Assembly (NCBI RefSeq): GCF_014174165.1
Contig: NZ_JABEQN010000005.1
Location: 62,001 to 126,000, forward strand
Direction: 5' to 3'
Source: Gluconacetobacter dulcium
GTDB taxonomy: Bacteria; Pseudomonadota; Alphaproteobacteria; Acetobacterales; Acetobacteraceae
Length of the DNA: 64,000 bases
The first letter of the stretch is position 1. The number at the start of each line of letters is the position of its first letter. Below, one piece after another: positions 27,308 to 36,345 of this stretch. The notes below the pieces were generated by a model. That model did not search any database. It was not told the DNA's origin and saw only the letters and a list, made by a program, of their open reading frames with translations. Made by a program: the position numbers and the translations under genes.

Positions 27308-28174
27308 ATGATGAATGATCTGGCGGACCCGGTGGCCGGGGCCCCTGTGGCGCGGGTGGCGGCGTTGCATGTCCATCCCGTCAAGTCGCTGAGCGGGCTC
27401 GCGGTGGCGGCCGGCATGCTGGGGCCGTGCGGGCTGGAGGATGACCGGCGCTGGATGGTCACCGATCCGGATGGCGGTTTCCTGACCCAGCGGCAGGTGG
27501 CGCGGATGGCGCTGGTGACGGTGGCGCGCGACCCCGGTGGACTGGTGCTGGCGCTGGCGGGCCAGGGCGCGCACGCGGTCGCCCTGCCGCCCGTCGACGG
27601 CGCGCGGCGGATGGTGCGGGTATGGAAGGACAGCGTGCCGGCCGTCGATGCGGGCGATGCCGTGGCCGGCTGGCTCACCGCCGCGCTGGGCCGCCCCTGC
27701 CGGCTGGTTTATCTGCATGATGCCGGGGCGCGGCCGGCCGATCCGGCGTTCGCGCCGGCGGGGGCCACCGTGGGGTTCGCGGACGGATTCGCCGTGCTGG
27801 TGGCCAGCCGGGAGTCGCTGGGCGCGCTGAACCGCGACCTGTCGACTCCCGTGCCGATGGATCGTTTCAGGCCCAATCTGGTGCTGGATGGGGCCACGCC
27901 GTGGGCCGAGGATGGCTGGCGCCTGCTGGCGGTGGGCGAGGCGCTGCTGCGCATCGTCAAACCCTGTTCGCGCTGCATCATGACGACCATCGACCAGAAG
28001 ACGGCCGAAATTCCCGACCCGCGCGAACCGCTGGCAACGCTGGCCCGCACCCGCCGCGCCAGGGGCGGGGTGATGTTCGGCCAGAACGCGGCCGTGGTGC
28101 GGCCAGGGCGGATCGCGGTGGGCGATGTGGTAAGGGTGCTGGAGGAGGGGCCGTCGAATCTCGTGGCGGCCTGA
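27308..28174 (+). CDS. MOSC domain protein (YcbX-like molybdenum-cofactor reductase family)
   Basis: 288 residues. An N-terminal MOSC beta-barrel (HVHPVKSLSGLAVAA, EDDRRWMVTDPDGGFLTQR) is followed by the MOSC domain with DRFRPNLVLDG, the conserved Cys motif KPCSRCIMTTIDQKT and the end GDVVRVLEE. The Cys is the proposed molybdenum ligand in YcbX/mARC proteins, which reduce N-hydroxylated compounds. The usual C-terminal ferredoxin domain of E. coli YcbX is absent, so a separate electron donor is needed. It stands alone and is convergent with thyX. Confidence 0.88.
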   Translation: MMNDLADPVAGAPVARVAALHVHPVKSLSGLAVAAGMLGPCGLEDDRRWMVTDPDGGFLTQRQVARMALVTVARDPGGLVLALAGQGAHAVALPPVDGARRMVRVWKDSVPAVDAGDAVAGWLTAALGRPCRLVYLHDAGARPADPAFAPAGATVGFADGFAVLVASRESLGALNRDLSTPVPMDRFRPNLVLDGATPWAEDGWRLLAVGEALLRIVKPCSRCIMTTIDQKTAEIPDPREPLATLARTRRARGGVMFGQNAAVVRPGRIAVGDVVRVLEEGPSNLVAA

Positions 28175-28208
28175 AGGCGGCCGTCAGGCCGACTTCGCAA
28201 GCAGCTTC

Positions 28209-29159
28209 TTACCGGCCCAGGCGCGGGGCGATCTCGGGCAGCAGGCCGATCAGGTCCGTGACCTCGCGCTTCGACAGGCCCGAGGCCTGCAAATCGACCT
28301 CCCGCCCGGCCAGCACGTCGCGCAGGGCCCGCAGGGCGGGGCCGGAGAGCAGGGCGGCTTCCTGCATGTAGTCGCGGAAGGCCTCGAAGGTCAGAGGCAC
28401 CCAGCGCTCGACCAGATTCAGGATCGTGTCGGCATAGGCCCGGATTTCATACTGCGCGTGGGCATCGGCACGCAGCCGCAGGAAATGCAGCAGGTTCCAC
28501 AGGTTGAGCTGCCAGTAGAACTGCGTCATCACATTGACCGGCAGCGTCATGCGCGCCAGTTCGCGCGCCACCACCGGGCGGGCGGGATCGACGACATTCC
28601 CGTCCTCGTCCTGGTTCAGCATCTCCAGGTAATGGTCGTAGCAGCGGGTCGCGTCCTCGCGCAGCAGGTCCAGCACATGCTGGGCGGCATCGGCGGGCAG
28701 GCTCTCGCCGCGCCCCTGCTTGTTGCTGGCGGACTGGTGGGCGATGTCCTCGGGGCGGGGGAAATAGAATTCCTTCTCCAGCACCGAATAGCGGGCCGAA
28801 TATTCGTTGATGCTGGCCGTGCGGTGGCGGAACCACTGGCGGGTGACGAAGATCGGGGCGCGGACGTGGAACTTGGCCACCGCCAGTTCGAACGGGCTGG
28901 TATGCCGGTGGCGCATCAGGTAGCGGATCAGCCCCCGGTCGTCCGACGTGCTGCGGGTGCCGCGCCCGTAGGAGACGCGCGCGCCCTGCACGATGGCTTC
29001 GTCACCGCCCATATAGTCGACCAGCCGGACGAATCCGGTGCCCAGAACCGGCTGGGGCTCGTACAGCACCTCTTCGATGGCGGGAACGACCGTGCGGCGC
29101 GTCTTGGCCCAGTCGGCGCGGGCGGCGTCGATTTCCGATTTCTGGTCCGTTGAAAACAT
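28209..29159 (-). CDS. thyX: Flavin-dependent thymidylate synthase
   Basis: 316 residues. The ThyX motif RHRTASINEYSARY is intact. It makes dTMP from dUMP with methylenetetrahydrofolate, FAD and NAD(P)H, and replaces ThyA in many alphaproteobacteria. ATG at 29159 (MFSTDQKSEIDAAR) is chosen; the frame remains open far upstream but that part overlaps ssrA and has no family resemblance. Convergent with the MOSC gene and divergent from ssrA. Confidence 0.95.
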   Translation of the reverse strand: MFSTDQKSEIDAARADWAKTRRTVVPAIEEVLYEPQPVLGTGFVRLVDYMGGDEAIVQGARVSYGRGTRSTSDDRGLIRYLMRHRHTSPFELAVAKFHVRAPIFVTRQWFRHRTASINEYSARYSVLEKEFYFPRPEDIAHQSASNKQGRGESLPADAAQHVLDLLREDATRCYDHYLEMLNQDEDGNVVDPARPVVARELARMTLPVNVMTQFYWQLNLWNLLHFLRLRADAHAQYEIRAYADTILNLVERWVPLTFEAFRDYMQEAALLSGPALRALRDVLAGREVDLQASGLSKREVTDLIGLLPEIAPRLGR

Positions 29160-29264
29160 TGCCGCGCTCCGTCCCTGCCGCTGAGTCCAAGGGCGCGCAT
29201 ACCACGAATCACCGGCCACGGACACGGCTTGCCACCGGGAAGCGCCATCCTTATATACCGGGGT

Positions 29265-29566
29265 GCCGGAGGGGCTTGCTCCTTGGCTATGGCGATAAAC
29301 GGCACGTGGAATAAGTGTAGTGGACCCGGGGGCAGTACCCGGCGTCTCCACCAGAACTCTCCCCGTCACGACCCTTCGGGGCAGGGGAGCATGGGGACGA
29401 AACAGGCTCGACACGCATGGTAAAGACCTGCCTTTTGCCCGGCATTGTACCGCCGTCATCGGGCTAACTTACAAGTGCCAACGATAACTCTGAGGTGCTC
29501 GCTGTCGCTGCATAAGTGACAAGCGCGGTTCGGGAGGGCACCGGGCAACAGAAGCCCTCCCACTTC
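29265..29566 (+). ncRNA. ssrA: Transfer-messenger RNA, circularly permuted two-piece form
   Basis: The acceptor piece lies upstream and ends in a T-arm-like CCGGGGGCAGTACCCGG, then CGTCTCC-A-CCA (29343-29353). An intervening segment of about 39 nt follows. The coding piece begins GGGGACGAAACAGGCTCGAC at 29393, and its GGGGACG pairs with CGTCTCC to form the acceptor stem. The tag reading frame starts at GCC 29478 and encodes ANDNSEVLAVAA then TAA, ending in the Ala-Ala degron of alphaproteobacterial tags. A GGGAGGGC/GCCCTCCC hairpin (29533-29562) closes the gene. It rescues stalled ribosomes with SmpB. The outer ends are approximate. Confidence 0.93.
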
Positions 29567-29748
29567 ACCGCCAGATCATGCCATTATTCTTCCTGCGGTT
29601 GTGATGTCTGACCTGCCGTGGCAGCCCTTGTGCGTCCGCGCGGTTTGACGCATGGCTGAAGGCTGTGGCAGGGCGTGGCGCGACCCACACGGCCATCATG
29701 GCCCGGTCGACCCCCACCGGGGCGGCCGGACGGTACGGAGTATCCCGC

Positions 29749-30303
29749 ATGTCCGACGATCGCGACGAGGAAAACGGTTTCGACACCATGATTCCGGAAA
29801 GCCTCCTCCCCTACGATTCCTGGATCGAGGATGCGTATCGGGGCGTGATGCTGCGCGCGCTGGAGCATGTGGGCCGCGAGGGACTGCCCGAGGGGCACCA
29901 TTTCTACATCACCTACCGCACCGACTGGCCGGGCGTGGTGCTGCCCGCCCGCCTGCGTGCCCAGTATCCGCACGAGATCACCATCGTGCTGCAACATCAG
30001 TTCTGGGACCTGAAGGTGGATGAGGATGCGCAGACCATTTCGGTCGGCCTGTCCTTCGGCGGCGTGGGATCGATCCTGGTCATTCCCGTCGACGCCGTGA
30101 CCGCCTTCGCCGACCCGCATATCCGGCTCGCGCTGCGCTTCACCCCGCCCGAGCCGGCGCATGAGGAGGAGGCACCGGCCGAACTGGCGGCCCCGGTGCA
30201 GGAAGCCCCGGAAAACGCCCCCGCGGCCTCCGAGGAGGCGCCGTCCTCGCCACAAGTGGTCAGCCTGGCCGCGTTCCGGAAGAAAGGTTCCGGCCCAGGC
30301 TGA
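29749..30303 (+). CDS. sspB: ClpXP adaptor protein SspB (alphaproteobacterial type)
   Basis: 184 residues. The SspB fold is recognisable: [57 protein letters not shown] and [20 protein letters not shown]. The tail is an acidic/Ala-Pro-rich linker ending in [10 protein letters not shown], the short XB segment that docks on the ClpX N-domain. It binds ssrA-tagged proteins and delivers them to ClpXP. It lies just downstream of ssrA. ATG at 29749 is chosen; upstream residues are atypical. Confidence 0.92.
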   Translation: MSDDRDEENGFDTMIPESLLPYDSWIEDAYRGVMLRALEHVGREGLPEGHHFYITYRTDWPGVVLPARLRAQYPHEITIVLQHQFWDLKVDEDAQTISVGLSFGGVGSILVIPVDAVTAFADPHIRLALRFTPPEPAHEEEAPAELAAPVQEAPENAPAASEEAPSSPQVVSLAAFRKKGSGPG

Positions 30304-30406
30304 ACCGTACACCATCCGGGGGGCCCGGATGCGGCCGGGCTCTCCGTGCATCGCCACCACCCGGAACCAATCCGGGGGAGACAGGCACACAGAGGGAAAC
30401 TGTCCA

Positions 30407-32068
30407 TTGAATGCATCCACCCCCCCCAAACCACCGTTGAAGCCGTTCGTCTACGGCCCGCTCTTTCCGCTCCACGATGACGACACGCCGTACCGGCGGC
30501 TGGACATCGAAGGGGTCCACACCAGCGTGTGCGACGGCCGCACGGTGCTGCATGTCAAGCCCGAGGCGCTGAGCGAACTGGCTGCCCGGGCCTTCCACGA
30601 CATCGCGCATCTGCTGCGCCCCGCCCATCTGGCCCAGCTTGCCAAGATCCTGAAAGACGCCGAAGCGTCGGACAATGACCGCTTCGTGGCGCTGGACCTG
30701 CTGAAGAACGCCTGCATCGCCGCCGGCGGCGTGCTGCCGATGTGCCAGGATACCGGCACCGCCATCGTCTACGGCAAGAAGGGCCAGCGCGTCTGGGTGG
30801 ACGGCAACGAGGAAGAGGCGTTCTCGCGCGGCGTCTACGACACCTATACCCGCACCAGCCTGCGCTATTCGCAGATGGCGCCGCTGTCGATGTTCGAGGA
30901 AGTGAATACCGGCACCAACCTGCCGGTGCAGTTCCATATCTCGGCCACGCCCGGCGACTACCACGCCGAGCAGATGGACCTGATGTTCGTCGCCAAGGGC
31001 GGCGGCTCGGCCAACAAGACCTTCCTGTTCCAGGAAACCCGTGCCCTGCTGTCCACCAAGGAAAACCTGCTGAAATGGCTGGACGTCAAGGTGCGCACGC
31101 TCGGCACCTCGGCCTGCCCGCCCTACCATCTGGCGGTGGTGATCGGCGGCATGTCGGCCGAACAGACGCTGGAGACGGTCAAGCTGGCCTCCACCAAATG
31201 GCTGGACACCCTGCCGACCGAAGGAAGCCCGCAGGGCCATGCCTTCCGCGACCTGGAGATGGAGCAGGAAATCCTGAAGCTGACCCAGGGCCTGGGCATC
31301 GGCGCGCAGTTCGGCGGCAAGTATTTCTGCCATGACGTGCGCGTGGTGCGCCTGCCGCGCCATGGCGCGTCGCTGCCCGTGGGCATCGGCGTGTCGTGCT
31401 CGGCCGACCGGCAGATCAAGGCCCGCGTGACGGCCGACGGCTTCTTCCTCGAACAGCTCGAAACCGATCCCGCGCGCTTCCTGCCCGAGACCACCGACGA
31501 GCATCTGGGCGGCGAAGAGGTGCAGATCGACCTGAACAAGCCGATGACCGAGATCCGCCAGCAATTGTCGCAGTATCCGGTCAAGACCCGCCTGTCGCTG
31601 ACCGGCACCGTGGTCGTGGCGCGCGACATCGCCCACGCCAAGTTCCGCGAGCGGCTGGAGCGCGGCGAGGGCCTGCCGCAGTATCTGAAGGATCATCCGG
31701 TCTACTACGCCGGCCCGGCCAAGACGCCGGACGGCCTGCCGACCGGCTCCTTCGGCCCCACCACCGCCGGGCGCATGGACAGCTATGTCGATATGCTCCA
31801 GGCTGCCGGTGGGTCGTTCGTGATGCTGGCCAAGGGCAACCGGTCGAAGGCGGTGCGCGAGGCGTGCCACAAATATGGCGGCTTCTATCTCGGCTCGGTC
31901 GGCGGCCCGGCGGCCCGGCTGGCCAAGGACTGCATCCGCAAGGTCGAGGTTCTGGAATATCCGGAACTGGGCATGGAAGCGGTCTGGAAGATCGAGGTCG
32001 AGAATTTTCCGGCCTTTATCGTCATCGACGACAAGGGCAATGATTTCTATGAAGGTCTGACGGGCTGA
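30407..32068 (+). CDS. fumA: Class I fumarate hydratase (iron-sulfur)
   Basis: 553 residues, typical of class I two-domain fumarases. The N-terminal alpha domain contains the Fe-S cysteines in [20 protein letters not shown] and later [15 protein letters not shown] and SCSADRQIK. The C-terminal beta domain has [17 protein letters not shown] and SVGGPAA. It interconverts fumarate and malate in the TCA cycle with an oxygen-sensitive 4Fe-4S cluster. I chose TTG at 30407 (LNASTPPKP) with GAGGG upstream because no ATG gives a complete N-terminus. FumA and FumB types cannot be separated here. Confidence 0.93.
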   Translation: MNASTPPKPPLKPFVYGPLFPLHDDDTPYRRLDIEGVHTSVCDGRTVLHVKPEALSELAARAFHDIAHLLRPAHLAQLAKILKDAEASDNDRFVALDLLKNACIAAGGVLPMCQDTGTAIVYGKKGQRVWVDGNEEEAFSRGVYDTYTRTSLRYSQMAPLSMFEEVNTGTNLPVQFHISATPGDYHAEQMDLMFVAKGGGSANKTFLFQETRALLSTKENLLKWLDVKVRTLGTSACPPYHLAVVIGGMSAEQTLETVKLASTKWLDTLPTEGSPQGHAFRDLEMEQEILKLTQGLGIGAQFGGKYFCHDVRVVRLPRHGASLPVGIGVSCSADRQIKARVTADGFFLEQLETDPARFLPETTDEHLGGEEVQIDLNKPMTEIRQQLSQYPVKTRLSLTGTVVVARDIAHAKFRERLERGEGLPQYLKDHPVYYAGPAKTPDGLPTGSFGPTTAGRMDSYVDMLQAAGGSFVMLAKGNRSKAVREACHKYGGFYLGSVGGPAARLAKDCIRKVEVLEYPELGMEAVWKIEVENFPAFIVIDDKGNDFYEGLTG

Positions 32069-32117
32069 GCCTGGGGGATCACCCCCGGCTTTCCGTCTAC
32101 AAGGAGATCCCCGTTCC

Positions 32118-32510
32118 ATGCGCTTTACCGTCGATCGGCTGGACCACGTCGTCATCACCGTCCGTGACCTGGAGGTCTCGGCGTCCTGGTATCAACGGGT
32201 TCTGGGCATGGAGCGGGAGGAATATGGCCGCAACAACCGCACGGCGCTGAAATTCGGCGGCCAGAAGCTCAACCTCCGCCCCCATGGGGCGGAAGGCTGG
32301 GCCACGGCCACCGACGCGCTGCCCGGCACCAACGATCTGTGTTTCATCACCGCCGTCTCCAGCGGCGATGTGGTCGAGCATCTGGAGGGATGCGGCGTCC
32401 GCGTCACCGACGGGCCGGTGGCCCGCCTGGGGGCGCTGGGGCCGGTCACCTCGGTCTATTGCGAAGATCCCGACGGCAATCTGGTCGAGATCGCCTCCTA
32501 CCAGGGCTGA
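32118..32510 (+). CDS. VOC family protein
   Basis: 130 residues, single-domain vicinal oxygen chelate protein. DRLDHVVITVRDLEVSASWY carries the first metal His, CFITAVSS the middle strand, and SVYCEDPDGNLVEIASY the C-terminal Glu. AAGGAGAT precedes the ATG. It sits 49 bases after the fumarase gene and two bases before the channel gene. Family members include fosfomycin-resistance-like and dioxygenase-like proteins; the function here is unknown. Confidence 0.88.
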   Translation: MRFTVDRLDHVVITVRDLEVSASWYQRVLGMEREEYGRNNRTALKFGGQKLNLRPHGAEGWATATDALPGTNDLCFITAVSSGDVVEHLEGCGVRVTDGPVARLGALGPVTSVYCEDPDGNLVEIASYQG

Positions 32511-32512
32511 TC

Positions 32513-33415
32513 GTGGCGGGGCCGGCTTCCGTTTCCTCCACGGCGCCCGATCCGGCATGCTACCCTCAGCCGCATGACCGGCCGCTGGCTGGCGCGCCGC
32601 ACCCCGACCGGCTGGTCCATCCCCGCCTCTATGCCTGCGAATGCGCAGGCACCGCGCTGCTGATGGTCTTCGGTCTCTCCACCAACATTCTGCTTGGCGC
32701 GGCCGGCAGCCCGGTTGGGCGGCTGCTGGCGGCCCATCCCGCGTTGCAGGTGGCATTGCAGGGGCTGTTCTTCGGGCTGGGCGGAACGCTTGCCGCGCTC
32801 TCGCCTTTCGGCCGGGTCAGCGGCGGGCATGTCAGCCCCTCGGTGACGCTGGCTTTTACCCTGATGGGGCGCCTGGCCTGGCGCGACATGCTGGGCTACA
32901 TCGCCGCCCAGTTGGCGGGGGCGGTACTCGGCACCGGCCTGGTGGCACTGGCGGGGCTGATCTGGCCGCGCTGGGCGGCGTGGTCGCACGCCACGCATTT
33001 TTCCGCCACCCTGCCGTCGGCGTGGGTGCCGCTGGGCTGGGCTTTCACGGGCGAAATCTGCACCACGGCGCTGCTGATCGGCAGTCTGCTGTTCATGGGG
33101 GGCACCGCCCGTCTGCGCTGGGTGACGCCGCTGGTGGCCGGCCCGCTGTTCTTCATGCTGAATCCGTTCGAAGCCTGGCTGTCGGGTGACAGCACCAATC
33201 TGGCCCGCAGCCTGGGGCCGGCGCTGTTCTCCGGCCAGTGGCGCGGGTTCTGGATCTACGGTCTGGCGCCTTTCGCCGGCGTGGCCCTGATGGTGGGGTT
33301 GGTGCGGCTGGGCATTCTGGGCGCGATCGAACTGCACGAGGCCAGGGTGGCCCATTTCGGCCATCACGGCCGCGCGCCCTATCTGTTGCCCTGGCGGCGG
33401 CCGGGCCGAGGCTGA
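32513..33415 (+). CDS. MIP/aquaporin family channel with altered NPA motifs
   Basis: 300 residues with six hydrophobic segments in the two-fold MIP arrangement. The first half has CAGTALLMVFGLS and SGGHVSPSVT where aquaporins have GGHxNPAVT. The second half has STNLARSLGPAL in place of NPARSxGPA. Thus both NPA boxes are changed (SPS and NLA), which would alter the pore constriction and solute choice. A GTG at 32513 begins three bases after the VOC stop, indicating coupling. The C-terminus is basic and His-rich. Confidence 0.85.
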   Translation: MAGPASVSSTAPDPACYPQPHDRPLAGAPHPDRLVHPRLYACECAGTALLMVFGLSTNILLGAAGSPVGRLLAAHPALQVALQGLFFGLGGTLAALSPFGRVSGGHVSPSVTLAFTLMGRLAWRDMLGYIAAQLAGAVLGTGLVALAGLIWPRWAAWSHATHFSATLPSAWVPLGWAFTGEICTTALLIGSLLFMGGTARLRWVTPLVAGPLFFMLNPFEAWLSGDSTNLARSLGPALFSGQWRGFWIYGLAPFAGVALMVGLVRLGILGAIELHEARVAHFGHHGRAPYLLPWRRPGRG

Positions 33416-33429
33416 AGGCGCGTCCACGC

Positions 33430-33661
33430 CGCAGCCAAACCGTTCGCAGTGCATTGTAAAAACATTTTCAAAAAGAGAAAGAAGGTTATAATCGACGAAT
33501 AATAAAATATATTACATTTCCGCTTTAAAAATATAATTAAATCGCATATTATTCTACTGTTGTTTGTTAAAGTTTTCATTGAGTTTTCTGGTAGCGTATA
33601 TTATATTCTTGATTCTTTCGCTGTCGGCATTCGATAGGCGAATTGCTATTTCAAAAAGGAT
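33430..33661. other. AT-rich tract upstream of an IS1380 remnant
   Basis: About 230 bp of strikingly low GC compared with the neighbours, without a gene. It directly abuts the transposase remnant, so it may be foreign DNA or the edge of a degraded insertion. Confidence 0.5.
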
Positions 33662-34060
33662 GATATTCGCGCCCTGGTGCTCCAGCGCGTGGCGGGGATT
33701 GCCCTGGGGTATGAGGATCTGGTCGATCACGACCGCCTCCGACACGATCCGGTCCTGGCGATACTGGCTGGCAAGCTGGACGCGCGCCGTGCCAGGTGCG
33801 CGCCGCCGGCAGACAAGAGCACGCTGAACCGGCTGGAACTGAGCGGCGCGGAACCCGGCCGTTACCACCGGATCAAGCACGACCCGTCAGCGATCGAAGC
33901 CCGGTTCGTCGATATCTTTCTCGACGCCCACCGCGCCGCCCCCGCGTGCGGATCCTGCTGCGCGCCGATACCGGGATTTCCGCTGGCTGACCCGCGACAG
34001 TTGGAGCCGGGCACGGCGTGTCGTCGGCAAGGCGGAATGGACCAATGAGGCCGCAGCGTC
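33662..34060 (+). pseudogene. IS1380-family transposase remnant
   Basis: One frame reads LQRVAGIALGYEDLVDHDRL, then KSTLNRLELS, then RYHRIKHDPSAIEARFVDIF, in the order of the N-terminal third of IS1380 transposases (GYEDLNDHDxLRxDP, STLNRLEL). It then jumps frame to RVRILLRADTGIS, matching the RADSGFxR motif, with the intervening LDATDDPxHGxQEGRFFH catalytic block deleted, and again to VVGKAEWTNEA. Start, catalytic core and C-terminus are missing, so it is dead. It marks an old insertion next to the aquaporin-like gene. Nothing recognisable lies between 34,061 and 34,384. Confidence 0.8.
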
Positions 34061-34384
34061 CGGCGGATGCGGATCTCCATGGCGTCAGCCTGCCCCTGGC
34101 AATACGCGTTCGGGCTCGCCCATGCCTTGCTCACAAACGCCGCCCGCTGACGAAACAGACACCGCAAGGCGCCACGCCCACGCGTCTGATTCCCGTCAAA
34201 GCGGGCATGGAGGGCGCGTGCCCGAAATTCGGTTTCCCGTTACGAAAACAGATCAGAACCGCTCGGAACCAGTTGACGGCGCTCCGTCAGACCGCCCCAC
34301 ATCAGCGTGTGAGAAATGCGGGATATTGATCCGAAGACCTCTTTGACGCTCATGGGGACGTATATGTACACGCCGGGAGACGGT

Positions 34385-35515
34385 TCACTGGGTGTTTACG
34401 GAGAAAAGAAGGAACGGTCGCTGGACACGCGTCACCCCGTGGTTGAATCGCGCCAGTCGATCGAGCTGGGCGACCGGGAGCCATAGCCGTCCATCTCGCG
34501 CAAGGAATGGCGCGTCCGCCCAGTGCAGGCGGCGATCCGACACGAGAGACACGATCGTCCCTGCCGGATCGCGCCGGTAAACAGTCTCATCTTTCAGGGC
34601 GATGAAATAAAGATTCCCGTGTTCATCCATCGCACTGCCGCCGATCGGAGGGAGATCGGCCCAAGGAGTCACGGATGCGGCAAGCGTCGTGGGCGATATC
34701 GCGGGATCGTCCAGAAGTGAGGTTGGTACCTTCGACCACGGGCCTTCGAGCGGCCCGAAATACAGGTATTTCCCGTCCGGACTGACTTCGAGTGGATCGG
34801 CATTGACCAGAAGCGGACTTCCATTGGCGTTTCTGACGACTTCGCCGTCGATGATGATCGGTCGATGCGGGCGTGCCAGCGTGGCTGGGACGCTGTCGAG
34901 AACCCGGCGAAAGATACCCGTGGTGACATCGAGTACCAGAATGGCACCCTTTCCAGCGTCGGTGAGATAGGCATGCGGTCCGTTGAAACGGATATCGTCG
35001 ATATAACTTCCGGCGGGAGCGACATCCGGACCCATCCGATAGATGCGCAGGATTGTCCCCGTTGCCGGGTCGAGACGGACCAGTTTTGGACCATCCTCGA
35101 CAGGTGGCCCACCAAATTGCGGTGTCCCTGTATCAACCACCCAAAGTTTGCCTTCGGGGTCGATATGAAGGGCGTTGACGCTGACGAAGCGTTGTTTTGC
35201 GTCAAGGCCAGGTTTCCAGGCGTTCCATTCTGAGTTTGGGAAAGGGCGAAGCGAATTTCGTTTTGTAAGCACCGCTACCGCGGGGCCGGAAAAGCCGGTC
35301 CAGCGCGGGCCGCCTACGAAGATATGATTGGCAGCCAGGGCGACGGCATTCCAGTCCAGAACCGGGCTTGACGCCTCGACACGAAGTGATCGCGAGTCGG
35401 TGGTCTCCGCCCCTATCGCCGAGACATTCCCCAGGACGAGGCTTGCCGCGATCAGAGCGAAACGACAATATGACGTCGACGGAATGGATGGAAACCATGC
35501 TCTGAGGTGGCTCAT
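34385..35515 (-). CDS. Secreted major royal jelly protein-related (Yellow/SMP-30-like beta-propeller) protein
   Basis: 376 residues with an export signal (FALIAASLVLGNVSAIGA). The MRJP/Yellow pattern is seen in NALHIDPEGKLWVVDTGTP, LVRLDPATGTILRIYRMG, FNGPHAYLTDAGKGAILVLD and GSAMDEHGNLYFIAL, typical of a six-bladed propeller. Bacterial relatives are mostly uncharacterised and some bind small aromatics or sugars. Start at ATG 35515, four bases after the cupin stop, so it is the last gene of a minus-strand operon with cupin, SnoaL-like and dehydrogenase genes. Confidence 0.85.
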   Translation of the reverse strand: MSHLRAWFPSIPSTSYCRFALIAASLVLGNVSAIGAETTDSRSLRVEASSPVLDWNAVALAANHIFVGGPRWTGFSGPAVAVLTKRNSLRPFPNSEWNAWKPGLDAKQRFVSVNALHIDPEGKLWVVDTGTPQFGGPPVEDGPKLVRLDPATGTILRIYRMGPDVAPAGSYIDDIRFNGPHAYLTDAGKGAILVLDVTTGIFRRVLDSVPATLARPHRPIIIDGEVVRNANGSPLLVNADPLEVSPDGKYLYFGPLEGPWSKVPTSLLDDPAISPTTLAASVTPWADLPPIGGSAMDEHGNLYFIALKDETVYRRDPAGTIVSLVSDRRLHWADAPFLARDGRLWLPVAQLDRLARFNHGVTRVQRPFLLFSVNTQ

Positions 35516-35519
35516 GCTG

Positions 35520-35951
35520 TCAGAGCTTCGCGATGAATTCGGCTGGTGTGCCGTCTTCAGGATTGACGAAGGTAATGTCATCCTGTGCACGCCGTGGGGT
35601 GTCTATGGCAAGGAACACCACAGGCGCGCGCAAGATACGCGGCAGGGCGTGAATGGCACGCCTGGGAAAGACAAGAAGCTGTCCCGGCGCGAAAGGTGTT
35701 TCGGTGGCCGGGTCGTCTATCCAGAATGTACCCTCGCCGGACAGTACATGCAGGATCTCGTCGCATTGTGTGTGATAGTGGGCGGGTACGCCGCGATAGA
35801 CGCGAAAGACCCGGATACTCCGGGACGCGGAGTCTGTCAGATACGTGTCCAGAAGCATCGTGTCAGCCGTGTCCGGAAACGATGCTGCGATGGCGTTGAG
35901 ATCGAAACGACCACCCTGCGGGTCAGATGGAGGCACGTTATTCATGCTCAT
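35520..35951 (-). CDS. Cupin domain protein
   Basis: 143 residues, one cupin barrel. Motif 1 is HYHTQCDEILHVLSGEG (metal ligands His, His, Glu) and motif 2 is PFAPGQLLVFPRRAIHAL (final His). Such small cupins may be dioxygenases, isomerases or ligand-binding proteins. It overlaps the SnoaL-like gene upstream by four bases and is followed directly by the royal-jelly-like gene, so the three are co-transcribed. Substrate unknown. Confidence 0.88.
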   Translation of the reverse strand: MSMNNVPPSDPQGGRFDLNAIAASFPDTADTMLLDTYLTDSASRSIRVFRVYRGVPAHYHTQCDEILHVLSGEGTFWIDDPATETPFAPGQLLVFPRRAIHALPRILRAPVVFLAIDTPRRAQDDITFVNPEDGTPAEFIAKL

Positions 35952-36334
35952 GACTCCGTCTCCTGCACGGCCCTGAGATCCCGTAATGCTGCGGTGTCCG
36001 CTACCTGGTGAAAGGCCACGATTTTTCCATTCCGGATTGTCCAGAAATGAGCGAAAGCAATTTCACCCGTCTTTCCGAGTGTCGTGCGCACCCGATAGAG
36101 CCCGGTCGTCGCGACGTTGGCGCCATCGGTTGGAAATGTCTCCGGTGTCGTAACGTATTCGGTGAAATGGGTCCTGACCGCCGGGAAAAAACGTTCCGCG
36201 ACGGCATGTCGACCGACATAACCACCACCCTCGGGAAACGTGTCGAGCACCGACCAGATGATATCGTCATCCAGCAAGGATATGTCGCCGGTCGCATACC
36301 TGCGCCGCACCAGATCCGATGATGTCGTGTTCAT
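35948..36334 (-). CDS. SnoaL-like / NTF2-fold protein
   Basis: 128 residues of the NTF2-like cone fold: YATGDISLLDDDIIWSVLD at the N-terminus, EGGGYVGRHAVAERFFPAV and IAFAHFWTIRNGKIVAFHQV at the C-terminus. This matches the ketosteroid-isomerase-related SnoaL group (cyclases, isomerases and hydrolases). It overlaps the cupin gene (ATGA) and starts 11 bases after the dehydrogenase stop. Specific reaction unknown. Confidence 0.85.
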   Translation of the reverse strand: MNTTSSDLVRRRYATGDISLLDDDIIWSVLDTFPEGGGYVGRHAVAERFFPAVRTHFTEYVTTPETFPTDGANVATTGLYRVRTTLGKTGEIAFAHFWTIRNGKIVAFHQVADTAALRDLRAVQETES

Positions 36335-36345
36335 GTCGATTCTGC

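Noticed and set aside
30260-32158. 632-codon minus-strand open frame opposite fumarase
   Set aside because: Antisense shadow with biased composition; the fumarase frame carries all motifs.
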